From contig NZ_ATUG01000002.1 in assembly GCF_000420085.1 (NCBI RefSeq), forward strand, positions 310,001 to 374,000: a stretch of DNA of 64,000 nucleotides, given 5' to 3'. The translations under genes were made by a program, and so were the position numbers. Positions 9,945 to 18,998 of this stretch are shown here, one piece after another (position 1 is the stretch's first letter; the number at the start of each line of letters is the position of its first letter). A model generated the notes under the pieces. That model saw only the letters and a list, made by a program, of their open reading frames with translations. It searched no databases and was not told where the DNA came from. This DNA is from Desulfospira joergensenii DSM 10085. Its GTDB lineage: Bacteria; Desulfobacterota; Desulfobacteria; Desulfobacterales; Desulfobacteraceae.

Positions 9945-10499
9945 TTACCCCAGCTGAAATTCTTCGGCCCAGCCGGCGAACCGCCGGGCGTGATCCGGGC
10001 TGATTTTTTCAAGCTTTTCCGTTATCTTCCCGGCAGTCATGGGTAGATTGTTTTTTGGGGGACTTTTAGAGAAGTACTTGTCCGCACAGCAGATGATCTT
10101 TTCCGCAAGACTCACCGGGACCATGTCCCGCTGGGGAAGGGGAAGATCGTTGCGGATGATGTTGGAAAGGGTGATGCCGGCCCCGGTGTGGCGCTCCGCC
10201 ACCAGTCCGTAGGCCGGGTCAAGGCCCTCCTGGTCCAGGATCTGCCGGCCCAGAAAACCGTGGCAGATATAGGGAAGATCCCCGTTGCAGCCGATGGATT
10301 CGGAACGGGTCTTAAAAATGCCGATGTCGTGGAGAATGGCGGCCTTTTCAATGAAATCAAGATCCACCTGCCATGAGGCGGGCAGGTTCCCTGCGATCTC
10401 CAGGCTTTTTTCGGCCACCTTGACCCCGTGATCCTTGAGAATGGCGCTGAGCCGGGAACCCGGGGCATAGTACTTGTCTATGATGAGAAAAGGATCCAT
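9945..10499 (-). CDS. HD-domain phosphohydrolase
   Basis: A 184-residue soluble HD-superfamily protein. The metal-binding HD pair is at ILHDIGIFKT, with upstream and downstream His at HGFLGRQ and ERHTGAG. This matches small HDIG-type hydrolases of nucleotides or phosphate esters; the substrate cannot be read from sequence. It lies 15 bp downstream of prfB on the same strand, so it is probably the last gene of the lnt-prfB transcript. The ATG at 10497-10499 is the only good start, but its ribosome site is weak, so coupling to prfB termination is likely. Confidence 0.8.
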   Translation of the reverse strand: MDPFLIIDKYYAPGSRLSAILKDHGVKVAEKSLEIAGNLPASWQVDLDFIEKAAILHDIGIFKTRSESIGCNGDLPYICHGFLGRQILDQEGLDPAYGLVAERHTGAGITLSNIIRNDLPLPQRDMVPVSLAEKIICCADKYFSKSPPKNNLPMTAGKITEKLEKISPDHARRFAGWAEEFQLG

Positions 10500-10514
10500 A
10501 GTATCCGGAAAAAT

Positions 10515-11607
10515 TCAGGAGGAGAGGAGCACCCCTTCGATAAAGGGATCAAGATCCCCATTCAGGACCCGGTCCACATCCCCGATCTCATGGTCGGTGC
10601 GGTGATCCTTCACCATCCGGTAGGGGTGGAGCACATAGGAGCGGATCTGGTTGCCGAATGCGATCTCGTCCTTGCCGTCGTGGAGGCTCTGCATCTTTTT
10701 GTCCTGCTTTTCCTGTTCCAGGCGGTGAAGCCTGGACTTGAGGACCTTCATGGCGATCTCCTTGTTCCGGTGCTGGGAGGGTTCCTGCTGGCACTGGACC
10801 ACCACCCCCGTGGGCAGATGGGTGATTCGGACGGCGGAGCTGGTCTTGTTGACGTGCTGGCCGCCGGCCCCGCTGGCCCGGTATACGTCGATCCTGAGAT
10901 CTCCTTCGTCGATGTCTATTTTAATTTCGTCCTTGATTTCAGGATAGACAAAGACCGAGGCAAAGGAGGTGTGGCGCTTTCCGCTGGCGTTGAAGGGAGA
11001 GATGCGGACCAGACGGTGGACCCCGGACTCCACCTTCATGAATCCGAAGCAATTCTGTCCTGTTACGCGAAGGGTAACGCCTTTGATGCCGGCCTCATCC
11101 CCGGGCTGGTAATCGATGATCTGCATCTTATACCCTTTTTTGTCGATCCACCGGGTATACATTCGGAACAGCATCTCGGCCCAGTCCTGGGAATCGGTTC
11201 CCCCGGCTCCGGCATTGATGGAGACCAGCGCGTCCCGGGCATCGTCTTCATTGTCCAGGGTAATATCAATGGAGAATTTCTTGATTTTTTTTTCAAGCTT
11301 TTCCACCAGGCGGGCCACCTCTGCCTCGCTTTCACTGTCTTCTTCTTCCCGGGCCAGTTCCAGGAGGATCCCGGCATCTTCTATTTCCTCAAAGATCAGG
11401 GTGCAGGTTTCCACCAGGTTGGAAAGGGTGGTTCTCTCCTTTAACAGCTCGGTGGCCCTGTCTGCGTCGTTCCAGAAATCTTCTTTGGCGATGAAATGTT
11501 CCAGTTCCCGGAGGCGTTTTTCCTTGACAGGAAGGTCAAAGATACTCCTTGAGTTTGTCTGCTTTGGCGGTAATGGCTGAGATGGTCTGTTTTAATTCTG
11601 CGCTCAT
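10515..11607 (-). CDS. prfB: Peptide chain release factor 2, programmed +1 frameshift
   Basis: RF2 of 363 residues, read in two frames. The ATG at 11605-11607 opens 23 codons ending CTT, then in-frame TGA (11536-11538) followed by C. The slip CTT-TGA-C, preceded by the internal Shine-Dalgarno AAGGAG with the classical 3-nt TAT spacing, is the autoregulatory RF2 site. The +1 frame continues D-L-P-V-K-E-K and runs to 10515. The stop-codon motif SPF is in VRISPFNASG and the catalytic GGQ in SGAGGQHVNKTSS. RF2 terminates at UGA and UAA. It begins 2 bp after lnt stops, with its ribosome site inside the lnt 3' end. Confidence 0.97.
11535..11550 (-). promoter_or_regulatory. prfB +1 ribosomal frameshift site
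   Basis: On the minus strand AAGGAG-TAT-CTT-TGA-C: internal Shine-Dalgarno, slippery CUU, in-frame UGA and the 3' C that makes UGA weak. Low RF2 makes the ribosome pause at UGA and slip forward, so the factor controls its own synthesis. Confidence 0.95.
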
Positions 11608-11609
11608 TT

Positions 11610-13202
11610 TCAGGTTCTCCTCAAGGGTTTTTTCACCACTTTTACCATAAAAGCGGCTGAAATTGCAACCAGGGCCGCCAGGACAAGGACAAAGGGATGC
11701 CGGGTGTAAAAGGAAATTTCCCTGAGCACGGGAATCTGCCTTACCAATACCCGGTCCTGGAACAGCCCGGTCCGGTCAAGAATCCGTCCCCCGGGGCCGA
11801 TAAAGCCGGAGATGCCGGAGTTGGCCGCCCTGGCAACGCTTCTGCGGTTCTCCACGGCCCGGAGTACGGCAATGGAAAAATGCTGGGCCGGTGCGGAGGT
11901 GCGGCCGAACCAGGCATCATTGGTCATGGTGGTCAGAAAGTCTGCCCCGTTTCTGACAAATTCCCGGGACAGGGAGGGGAAAAGAATCTCAAAACAGATC
12001 AGGACCCCTGTGCTGTGTTCATCTCCCTGCCGGGTGGTGAATTGTAAAGGGGCAAACCCGGTTGTTCCGGGGGAGAAGTCCCCGGCCTCCTGGGTAAGCT
12101 TTTCCATGAAGGCCAGATATTTTCCAAAGGGAACATACTCTCCAAAGGGAACCAGATGGACCTTGTCATAGTGGCCCCGTACCAGGGAAAGGGAATCGAG
12201 CATATAGGCCCGGTTAAAATAGGAGAGACTCTGCCCGTCTCTCTCAAATGCCGGGCTTCCGATGAGAAAAGGGGTCCTTGCCTTGCGGACAACTTGATCG
12301 ATCCGGTTGGAAAGGGCCGTGTCGTACCCGTAGTAAAAGGGCAGGGCGGTCTCGGGCCAGATAATCAGATCCGGTTTTGATGTTGAGGCGGTAAGGGAAA
12401 GGGACGCGTATTTGTCAATGGTTTCCTGTTTAAAGGCCGGGCTCCACTTTAAATCCTGGCGGATATTGCCCTGGACCAGGGCGATGCCGATTTGGGGAGC
12501 CGATTCAATGGCCCGGTCCATGTCCAGGATTCTGGTTTTTCCGTAGAAAAAAGCCCCGGCAAAAAGGGGCAGGATATAGAACAGGCATGCCCAGGCCCGG
12601 ATTTTGGAGCCCGGCCGGGAGCGGCCGGAGGGGGTTTTAAAAAACAGCCACAGGGAGGCCAAAAGATAATTGGAGAGCAGGATCAGAAAAGAGAGTCCCA
12701 GAACCCCGGTCAGGTCCGCCGTCTGGACCAGGGTCAGGTTGGCATATTGGGTGTAACCCAGGACCCCCCAGGGAAATCCGGTAAAGACATGGGTCCTGGT
12801 AAATTCCAGGCCGACCCAGACAAAGGCGCCCAATAGGGGCTGAAACAGGGGATGGGGATCCAGTTTTTTCATTATAAAAGCAAACAGGGCCGGGAAAAGG
12901 GAAAGATATAAGCTTAAAAGAATGAGGGCCGAGGAAGAAAGCAGGGGGTGGAGTCCGCCGTAGGTGGACAGGGTGGGAATAATCCAGTAGATGAGGGTGA
13001 TATAATGAACCAGACCTGTCACAAGCCCGGCATAAAATGCCTGACCGGCTTCCAGGGAATCTACAGCGACCAGAAAGGGAACCAGGGCGGCAAAGGCCAG
13101 AAACCCCAGTCCCGGATTCGGAAAACAGGCAGTGAGCATCAATCCGCTCAAAAGGGAGGGGAAATATTTTATCGCCGGCAGCAGGCAGACTTTCTTTATC
13201 AT
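11610..13202 (-). CDS. lnt: Apolipoprotein N-acyltransferase
   Basis: A 530-residue inner-membrane enzyme that adds the third acyl chain to lipoproteins. About six N-terminal transmembrane helices (to about residue 220) precede a periplasmic nitrilase-fold domain. The Glu-Lys-Cys triad is visible: E284 in IIWPETALPFY, K347 in YDKVHLVPFGEY and C403 in GVLICFEILFP. A C-terminal helix (HPFVLVLAALVAISAAF) returns to the membrane. Length matches E. coli Lnt (512). It is the first gene of the minus-strand run lnt, prfB, HD hydrolase, and diverges from the histidine kinase gene 92 bp away. Confidence 0.95.
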   Translation of the reverse strand: MIKKVCLLPAIKYFPSLLSGLMLTACFPNPGLGFLAFAALVPFLVAVDSLEAGQAFYAGLVTGLVHYITLIYWIIPTLSTYGGLHPLLSSSALILLSLYLSLFPALFAFIMKKLDPHPLFQPLLGAFVWVGLEFTRTHVFTGFPWGVLGYTQYANLTLVQTADLTGVLGLSFLILLSNYLLASLWLFFKTPSGRSRPGSKIRAWACLFYILPLFAGAFFYGKTRILDMDRAIESAPQIGIALVQGNIRQDLKWSPAFKQETIDKYASLSLTASTSKPDLIIWPETALPFYYGYDTALSNRIDQVVRKARTPFLIGSPAFERDGQSLSYFNRAYMLDSLSLVRGHYDKVHLVPFGEYVPFGKYLAFMEKLTQEAGDFSPGTTGFAPLQFTTRQGDEHSTGVLICFEILFPSLSREFVRNGADFLTTMTNDAWFGRTSAPAQHFSIAVLRAVENRRSVARAANSGISGFIGPGGRILDRTGLFQDRVLVRQIPVLREISFYTRHPFVLVLAALVAISAAFMVKVVKKPLRRT

Positions 13203-13294
13203 TATTTAACCCTTAAATTTTTTCAAAAAGTCTGCTATACTTATCAATTAGTCAATTCCGAGTCAATTTAAAGAAAACGGGAGCACCGGCGGCC

Positions 13295-14905
13295 ATGACC
13301 GTTCAAAGCTCTAAACCAGATGCAAACAGGATCCAGAGACTGATGGAACAGATCGGGCCATGTGGATGCACCGATGTTCCGGAAGCCGAGTGCCTGACCC
13401 TCAACCAGATGAAGACCCTTTTGGCCGCCTCCCCTGCCGGCATAGGCATTGCCGTGGACCGGGTCCTTACCTGGGCCAACGATAATTTATACGCCATGCT
13501 TGGATATGAGCACGGCTCCCTCAGCGGAAAAAACGTGCGGATTCTCTATCCCAGCGAAACCGAGTATGAACGCACCTGCAGCCAGTTAATGTCAGGCATT
13601 CAAAAATACGGTACAGCCGTGGCGGAAACCCGGCTGGCCAGAAAGGACGGGTCTGCTTTTGACTGCAGGATAAGATCTTCAAAGCTGGACCCTTCTAATT
13701 CAGGGAAGGGGACCGTGGTCGTGGTCACGGATATCTCCGAGATTAAAAGTCTTCAGATTCAGCTTCAGCAGGCCCAGAAAATGGAAGCCATCGGTGTCCT
13801 TGCCGGAGGAATCTCCCATGATTTTAACAATATTCTCATGGGGATCCAGGGGCACCTTTCCCTGATGCGCATTAATCTGACCGCCACGGAAAAGGTGGCC
13901 TCCCATGTCAAGCAGATCGGGAAACTGGTGGGCACGGCCGCAGAACTGACCAACCGTCTACTGGGGTTTGCCAGGGGAGGAAAATACCAGATCGAACCCA
14001 TGGACGCCAATCGTGTGGTCTCCATGGCCCTGGATATTTTCAGATCCACACGAACCGATATCCTCTTCCATGAATCCTATGAAGAAAATCTTTATACCAT
14101 TGAAGGGGACTATTCCCAGTTGGAACAGGTCTGCCTGAACCTGCTTCTCAACGCATCCGAAGCCATGATCGAGCCGGGGGAGATCTTTGTCTTTACGGAA
14201 AACGTCCTGGTGGACAAAGACCATGATTATCATTTCAAGGTGGATCCGGGCCAATACATAAAAATCCGTATAAAAGATACGGGCATGGGCATGAGCAAGG
14301 ACGTCCAGAAAAAAATATTTGACCCCTTTTTCTCCACCAAGGAGGCCGGCGGACATAAAGGCAGGGGACTGGGCCTGTCCACGGTATTTGGAATCGTGAA
14401 GAATCACGGCGGATTCATCATGGTGGAGAGCGATATGGGCAGGGGGGCGGATTTCCAGGTTTTCCTCCCGGCATCGGGTACGAAGACCAGCGGACCGGAA
14501 GAAGGCTCCGGGAAAACAGAGGAACTGGATTCCCGGTTCAGGGGATCGGAAACCATTCTCCTGGTGGATGAGGAAGAGGAGATGTTCCATGTGGGAAAAA
14601 GTTTTCTCATCAAACTGGGGTATAAGGTGATCACGGCAAGAAGCGGGATCGAGGCTGGGAAAATTTACTCCATGTACGGAGATGAGATTCCCCTGGTGGT
14701 TCTGGATACGGCCATGCAGAAGATGACTGTCCAAAAGGTGATTGCCGAAATCAAAAAGATCCGGAAAGATGTGAAAATCATGGTGGCGGCCGGATATGCC
14801 CAGGAAGACAGGGAGATCCCCAGCGCCGAATGCAATGGCTTCATCCGCAAACCCTATTCCATGCATGAATTTTCCCGGGCCTTGAGATCTGTCCTGGATC
14901 AATAA
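13295..14905 (+). CDS. PAS hybrid histidine kinase with C-terminal receiver
   Basis: A cytosolic kinase of 536 residues without membrane helices. A PAS domain covers about residues 36-150 (WANDNLYAMLGYEHGSLSGK). The HisKA H-box is LAGGISHDFNNILMG (His near residue 175), followed by the ATPase with N-box LLLNASEAM and G-boxes KDTGMGMS and GRGLGLSTVFG. A receiver spans about residues 410-536. The receiver keeps the acceptor Asp (VVLDTAMQKM) and the Lys (IRKPY), but the usual Ser/Thr position reads MVAAGYA. No partner lies nearby, so signal and target are unknown. Confidence 0.88.
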   Translation: MTVQSSKPDANRIQRLMEQIGPCGCTDVPEAECLTLNQMKTLLAASPAGIGIAVDRVLTWANDNLYAMLGYEHGSLSGKNVRILYPSETEYERTCSQLMSGIQKYGTAVAETRLARKDGSAFDCRIRSSKLDPSNSGKGTVVVVTDISEIKSLQIQLQQAQKMEAIGVLAGGISHDFNNILMGIQGHLSLMRINLTATEKVASHVKQIGKLVGTAAELTNRLLGFARGGKYQIEPMDANRVVSMALDIFRSTRTDILFHESYEENLYTIEGDYSQLEQVCLNLLLNASEAMIEPGEIFVFTENVLVDKDHDYHFKVDPGQYIKIRIKDTGMGMSKDVQKKIFDPFFSTKEAGGHKGRGLGLSTVFGIVKNHGGFIMVESDMGRGADFQVFLPASGTKTSGPEEGSGKTEELDSRFRGSETILLVDEEEEMFHVGKSFLIKLGYKVITARSGIEAGKIYSMYGDEIPLVVLDTAMQKMTVQKVIAEIKKIRKDVKIMVAAGYAQEDREIPSAECNGFIRKPYSMHEFSRALRSVLDQ

Positions 14906-14970
14906 AGAGCTTTCCACTGGAACTTTTCTAGAATATCCGGGTGGATCCGTTCCAAAAGAAAAACATTCAA

Positions 14971-15068
14971 TTTTGTTCGAGTTCAAGGCGAATAAAAATT
15001 ATAACCGCAGGCATACGGAAAGTATTTTGAGGATTATAATTTTTATCCAACGCAGGAATCGGGCAAAA
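14971..15068. repeat. REP-like imperfect palindrome, copy 1
   Basis: A 13-bp perfect stem (ATAAAAATTATAA at 14992-15004 and its complement at 15034-15046) is enclosed by outer arms that pair imperfectly (TTTTGTTCGA against the complement of TCGGGCAAAA). It lies between the convergent kinase and fabG-like genes. On the minus strand it shares an order of short blocks with the element at 25282-25403: AATCCTCA, TAC, GTA, CG, arm, CGCCTTG. Confidence 0.55.
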
Positions 15069-15082
15069 GGGGATGTTTTTCC

Positions 15083-15829
15083 TTAGATCATGCCTCCGTT
15101 GACGCCTATAACCTGGCCGTTGACATAGGCCGCTTTTGGGCTGCATAAAAAGGAAACCAGGGCGGCCACTTCTCCGGGTTTTCCCAGCCGTCCGGCCGGG
15201 ATGGTCTTTGCGATTTCCTCCCTATCCATTCCTTGAATCATGTCCGTTTCAATGAACCCCGGAGCAACGGCGTTCACCGTGATCCCCCGGTTCCCCACTT
15301 CCCGGGCCAGGGCCTTTGTGGCGCCGATAAGGCCGGCCTTGGACGCAGAGTAGTTGACCTGGCCCGGATTTCCGGTCTGCCCGGCTGCGGAGGTGATGTT
15401 GATGATTCTTCCGGTCCGGTTCTTCAGCATATATTTTACTACGGGTTTGGTTACATGAAAAAATCCGGTGAGATTGGTATCAATGACCCGCTGCCAGGAC
15501 TCTTTTTTCATCATGGCCAGGAGTCGATCATCCCGGATTCCGGCATTGTTGACCAGGATATCGATCCGGTTTCTCTCCCTGACGATCTCTTTTACAGCCT
15601 GTTCGCAGGCATCCTGATCGGTCTGGTCAAACTGGAGGAGGCGGGCTTCTCCGTTTTCGGCAAGGATGGCCTCCAGGGTTTTTTGGGCGGTTTCCCGGCC
15701 GGACCGGTAATTGATGTAAACAAAGATTCCCCGTCTGGAGAGATCCATGGCAACGGCCCTGCCGATACCCCTGCCCGCCCCTGTCACCAAGGCGGTCCGG
15801 TCTTCATTCCTGTCTGTATTTGCCTTCAT
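15083..15829 (-). CDS. fabG: 3-oxoacyl-ACP reductase-like short-chain dehydrogenase
   Basis: A 248-residue SDR enzyme. The NADP-binding TGAGRGIGRAVA is at residues about 17-28, NNAG near 91, the catalytic Ser in NITSAAGQTG, and Tyr/Lys in YSASKAG. The C-terminus AYVNGQVIGVNGGMI is characteristic of FabG. It should reduce 3-oxoacyl-ACP (or -CoA) to the 3-hydroxy form. The gene stands alone, not beside other fatty-acid genes, so a paralogous role (polyhydroxyalkanoate, quinone or other ketone) is possible. Confidence 0.85.
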   Translation of the reverse strand: MKANTDRNEDRTALVTGAGRGIGRAVAMDLSRRGIFVYINYRSGRETAQKTLEAILAENGEARLLQFDQTDQDACEQAVKEIVRERNRIDILVNNAGIRDDRLLAMMKKESWQRVIDTNLTGFFHVTKPVVKYMLKNRTGRIINITSAAGQTGNPGQVNYSASKAGLIGATKALAREVGNRGITVNAVAPGFIETDMIQGMDREEIAKTIPAGRLGKPGEVAALVSFLCSPKAAYVNGQVIGVNGGMI

Positions 15830-16166
15830 GGTCCTTTGCCTTTTCTTTTACGGGTCCAAAATCATCCAAGGTTGAATCTGAAATATAAACTTGTCATGGG
15901 GTTTATGCAAGTTCCAGGGTGGACAAACCCAGGGCATGCAGGTTTACCATCCTTTCGCGGAAAGACGGTTAGAGCCCGTAAAAATCCTTCCCTCAGGAAA
16001 GCGGAAGCCCTGCGGCCGGCATTGGGTATTGAGGACAACCCGGACCCGGTCAGAGTAATCGCAAATATTGAAATTCTCAGGGGATTTTCAATTGAGCTTT
16101 ACAATATCCGTCCCAAATGGTATTTTTTAAGGAGTATCTTATTATAGGTGCATCAGGAGTCTTTTT
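15830..16166 (+). promoter_or_regulatory. Intergenic region upstream of the hsp20-lon run
   Basis: 337 bp between divergent genes with no credible ORF. Near its end TTGAGC (16092-16097) and CCCAAAT (16112-16118), spaced 14 bp, loosely resemble a sigma-32 heat-shock promoter, which would suit hsp20-lon. The match is weak. AAGGAGTAT at 16129 is ribosome-site-like but too far from the ATG at 16167. Confidence 0.3.
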
Positions 16167-16619
16167 ATGAAACATATTGAGATAAGGTTCGGGGATAACC
16201 TTGAGACACACGCTCCAGAAGAGAAATCTTTTGACGAGATGTTTCAAGCGGTCAACCCCATGTTCTGCTTTTCAAAGCGCGTCTGGAAACCCCAGATGGA
16301 TATATTTGAAACCCGGACGGAAATTATTATCCAGGCGGAGATCGCGGGCGTGAACAAGGAAGATATCGTCATAGAGGTATCGGGCAAGGCTGTAAAGATC
16401 TCCGGGTCCAGAAAAAACCGCCAGCCCCATCCAACGGCCACTTACAGGCTGGCTGAAATTCAATTCGGCCAGTTCGAGAGAGTCCTTTACCTGCCCAGCG
16501 TCATTGACGTGGACAAGGTCTCGGCCACTTTTTCCAACGGCTTTCTCAAGCTGACCCTGGGAAAATTTCTCACCCGGGACTTCCAGCATGAAAAAAATGT
16601 TTCCATAGACTTTGCTTAA
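16167..16619 (+). CDS. Small heat-shock protein (Hsp20/alpha-crystallin)
   Basis: A 150-residue ATP-independent holdase. The alpha-crystallin domain covers about residues 45-140 (MDIFETRTEIIIQAEIAGVN to VSATFSNGFLKLTLGK). The A-x-x-x-N-G-x-L motif appears as ATFSNGFLKL. A short C-terminal tail (FLTRDFQHEKN) follows and no clear I-x-I tail motif is seen, so oligomer contacts may differ from the classic type. It lies 27 bp upstream of lon in the same direction, pairing aggregation prevention with proteolysis. Confidence 0.9.
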   Translation: MKHIEIRFGDNLETHAPEEKSFDEMFQAVNPMFCFSKRVWKPQMDIFETRTEIIIQAEIAGVNKEDIVIEVSGKAVKISGSRKNRQPHPTATYRLAEIQFGQFERVLYLPSVIDVDKVSATFSNGFLKLTLGKFLTRDFQHEKNVSIDFA

Positions 16620-16646
16620 ATCCTAGGCTTCCAAAAAGGACTTTCC

Positions 16647-18998
16647 ATGGAGGATATCAGACACCCCTCGGCCCAGATCTCCACAAACGACATCCCCGGC
16701 ATCATCCCCATTCTTCCCATTGTTGATACCAATCTCTTCCCCAAGATGGTTCTGCCCTTGGTTTTGATCCAGAAGGAGGCCATTGATCTCATTGACGAAG
16801 CCATGGCCGGCAACCGGATGCTCGGTCTTTTGCTCTCCCGGCGTTCGGATATCGATTCCAAGCACACGGCCGACGATCTTTACCGGATCGGGGCCGTGGC
16901 CGTAATCCTGAAGATGTCCAAGATGGAGGATGAAAAGGCCCAGCTTCTCATCCAGGGCCTTAACCGCTTCAAGGTGACCCGGTATATCCAGGGAAAGCCC
17001 TATATGCAGGCTGAAATAGAAGTCATGGAAAGCCGGAACATCGATCCCAGCGTTGAAAACCGGGCCCTGATGGCCAATATTGTCGAACAGTATGAGAAGA
17101 TCGTTGACCTTTCCCCGGGCCTGCCTTCTGAACTGGGCCAGATGATCAAGTCCCTCCAGGAACCCAATGCCCTGGCCGACATGGTGGCTTCCACCATCAA
17201 CGCGCCGGTGAGGGAGAAGCAAAAGGTCCTCGAACTTCTGGACGTGACCCGCAGGCTGAAAAAGGTCACCCGCCTGGTCAATGATCAGCTTGAAATCCTT
17301 GAGATGGGATCCAAGATTCAAAGTCAGGTCAAGGAAGACATGGACAAGCGCCAGCGGGAGTACTACCTTCGCCAGCAGCTCAAGGCCATCAAGGATGAAC
17401 TGGGGGAATCCGAGGACGAGAGCGTTGAGATCCTGGAGTATCAGACCCTGATACGAAAGAAGAAGCTTCCCGACGAGGCCCGCAAGGAAGCGGAAAGAGA
17501 ACTCCAGCGCCTGGCCCGGATGCACCCCTCCTCTTCGGAGTACGTGGTGGCTTCCACCTACCTGGACTGGCTGACCACCCTGCCCTGGAATGAGGCCTCA
17601 AAAGACAGGCTGGATATTCAGAAGGCCCGGCAGGTGTTGAACCAGGATCATTACGGCCTGGAAAAACCCAAAAAGAGGATCCTTGAGTACCTGGCCGTCA
17701 GAAAGCTGAAAAAAGATTCCAAGGGGCCCATTCTCTGTTTTGCCGGTCCTCCGGGTACGGGGAAAACCTCCCTGGGCAGGTCCATTGCCCGGGCCCTGGG
17801 ACGGGAGTTTGTCCGGATTGCCCTGGGAGGCGTAAGGGACGAAGCCGAGATCCGGGGACATCGAAGGACCTATGTGGGCGCCCTTCCGGGAAGGATCATC
17901 CAGCACCTGAGAAAGGCCGGCAAAAAAAATCCCGTGTTCATGCTGGACGAGATAGACAAGGTCGACTCTTCCTACCATGGAGATCCCTCCTCCGCCCTTC
18001 TGGAGGTTCTGGACCCGGAGCAGAATTTCTCCTTTTCCGACCACTACCTGGATGTTCCCTTTGACCTCTCCGATGTCATGTTCCTGACCACGGCCAATGT
18101 CCTCCATACCATTCCGGCTCCCCTGAGAGACCGCATGGAGGTTCTGGAGCTGAACGGGTACACCGAGGATGAAAAGCTCAAGATCGCCACCCGGTATCTG
18201 ATCCCGAGGCAGCGGGAAGCCAACGGGCTCAACGCCACCCAGATCAAAATCACATCCGGGGCCGTGAAGAAGATCATCTCCGGCTATACCCGGGAGTCGG
18301 GCCTGCGGAACCTGGAACGGGAAATCGGAACCATCTGCCGGGGTGTGGCAGCCAAGATCGCCGAAGAAAAGGCCGAGAGCCTGATCATCGGCCAGAAAGA
18401 GATCCGGGAGTACCTGGGGCCGGTTAGGAACATGCCCGACCTTGCCCTGAGAATCAAGAATCCCGGGGTGGTGGTGGGCCTGGCCTGGACCCCGGTGGGA
18501 GGGGAGATCCTCTTTGTGGAGGCCGTTGCCATGAAAGGCGGCAAAGGGCTCACCCTGACCGGACAGCTCGGGGATGTGATGAAGGAATCGGCCTCCACGG
18601 CTCTGAGCTATATCCGGGCCAATGCCGGAAAGCTCAAGGTAAAAGACTCTTTTTTTGAAACCCATGATATCCATATCCACGTTCCCGAAGGCTCCATTCC
18701 CAAGGACGGACCCTCTGCCGGGATCACCATGCTCACGGCTCTGGTTTCCCTGATCTGCGAAAAAAAGATCCGGCCCCGCCTGGCCATGAGCGGCGAAATC
18801 ACCCTGAGGGGGGAGCTGCTGCCCGTGGGAGGGATCAAGGAAAAGGTGATCGCCGCCCACAGGGCCGGGATCCGGTCCATTATCCTGCCCCTGTGGAACG
18901 AGAAAGACATGGAAGACGTCCCCGACCATATCAAGACCCAGATGGATTTTTATTTTACCGACCAGATGGAGAAAGTACTGGAAAACGCATTTGCATGA
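16647..18998 (+). CDS. lon: ATP-dependent protease Lon
   Basis: A 783-residue LonA. The N-terminal substrate domain covers about residues 15-215, with a coiled linker to about 300. The AAA+ module has Walker A GPPGTGKTS (367-375) and Walker B VFMLDEIDKV. The protease domain carries Ser690 (PKDGPSAG) and Lys733 (GGIKEKVIAAH), 43 residues apart as in E. coli Lon. All catalytic residues are present. A RBS-like AAAGGAC precedes the ATG. The TGA overlaps the start of the rlpA-like gene, coupling protein quality control to an envelope gene. Confidence 0.97.
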   Translation: MEDIRHPSAQISTNDIPGIIPILPIVDTNLFPKMVLPLVLIQKEAIDLIDEAMAGNRMLGLLLSRRSDIDSKHTADDLYRIGAVAVILKMSKMEDEKAQLLIQGLNRFKVTRYIQGKPYMQAEIEVMESRNIDPSVENRALMANIVEQYEKIVDLSPGLPSELGQMIKSLQEPNALADMVASTINAPVREKQKVLELLDVTRRLKKVTRLVNDQLEILEMGSKIQSQVKEDMDKRQREYYLRQQLKAIKDELGESEDESVEILEYQTLIRKKKLPDEARKEAERELQRLARMHPSSSEYVVASTYLDWLTTLPWNEASKDRLDIQKARQVLNQDHYGLEKPKKRILEYLAVRKLKKDSKGPILCFAGPPGTGKTSLGRSIARALGREFVRIALGGVRDEAEIRGHRRTYVGALPGRIIQHLRKAGKKNPVFMLDEIDKVDSSYHGDPSSALLEVLDPEQNFSFSDHYLDVPFDLSDVMFLTTANVLHTIPAPLRDRMEVLELNGYTEDEKLKIATRYLIPRQREANGLNATQIKITSGAVKKIISGYTRESGLRNLEREIGTICRGVAAKIAEEKAESLIIGQKEIREYLGPVRNMPDLALRIKNPGVVVGLAWTPVGGEILFVEAVAMKGGKGLTLTGQLGDVMKESASTALSYIRANAGKLKVKDSFFETHDIHIHVPEGSIPKDGPSAGITMLTALVSLICEKKIRPRLAMSGEITLRGELLPVGGIKEKVIAAHRAGIRSIILPLWNEKDMEDVPDHIKTQMDFYFTDQMEKVLENAFA

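Noticed and set aside
10428..11444. 338-codon plus-strand ORF opposite prfB and the HD gene
   Set aside because: Antisense shadow; composition typical of mirrored coding frames and no domain signals.
16092..16118. Sigma-32 promoter for hsp20-lon
   Set aside because: Only a loose match to the -35 and -10 consensus; recorded as weak in the intergenic entry and not claimed as a finding.
15233..16147. 304-codon plus-strand ORF opposite the FabG-like gene
   Set aside because: Overlaps the conserved SDR gene almost entirely; no ribosome site or domain.
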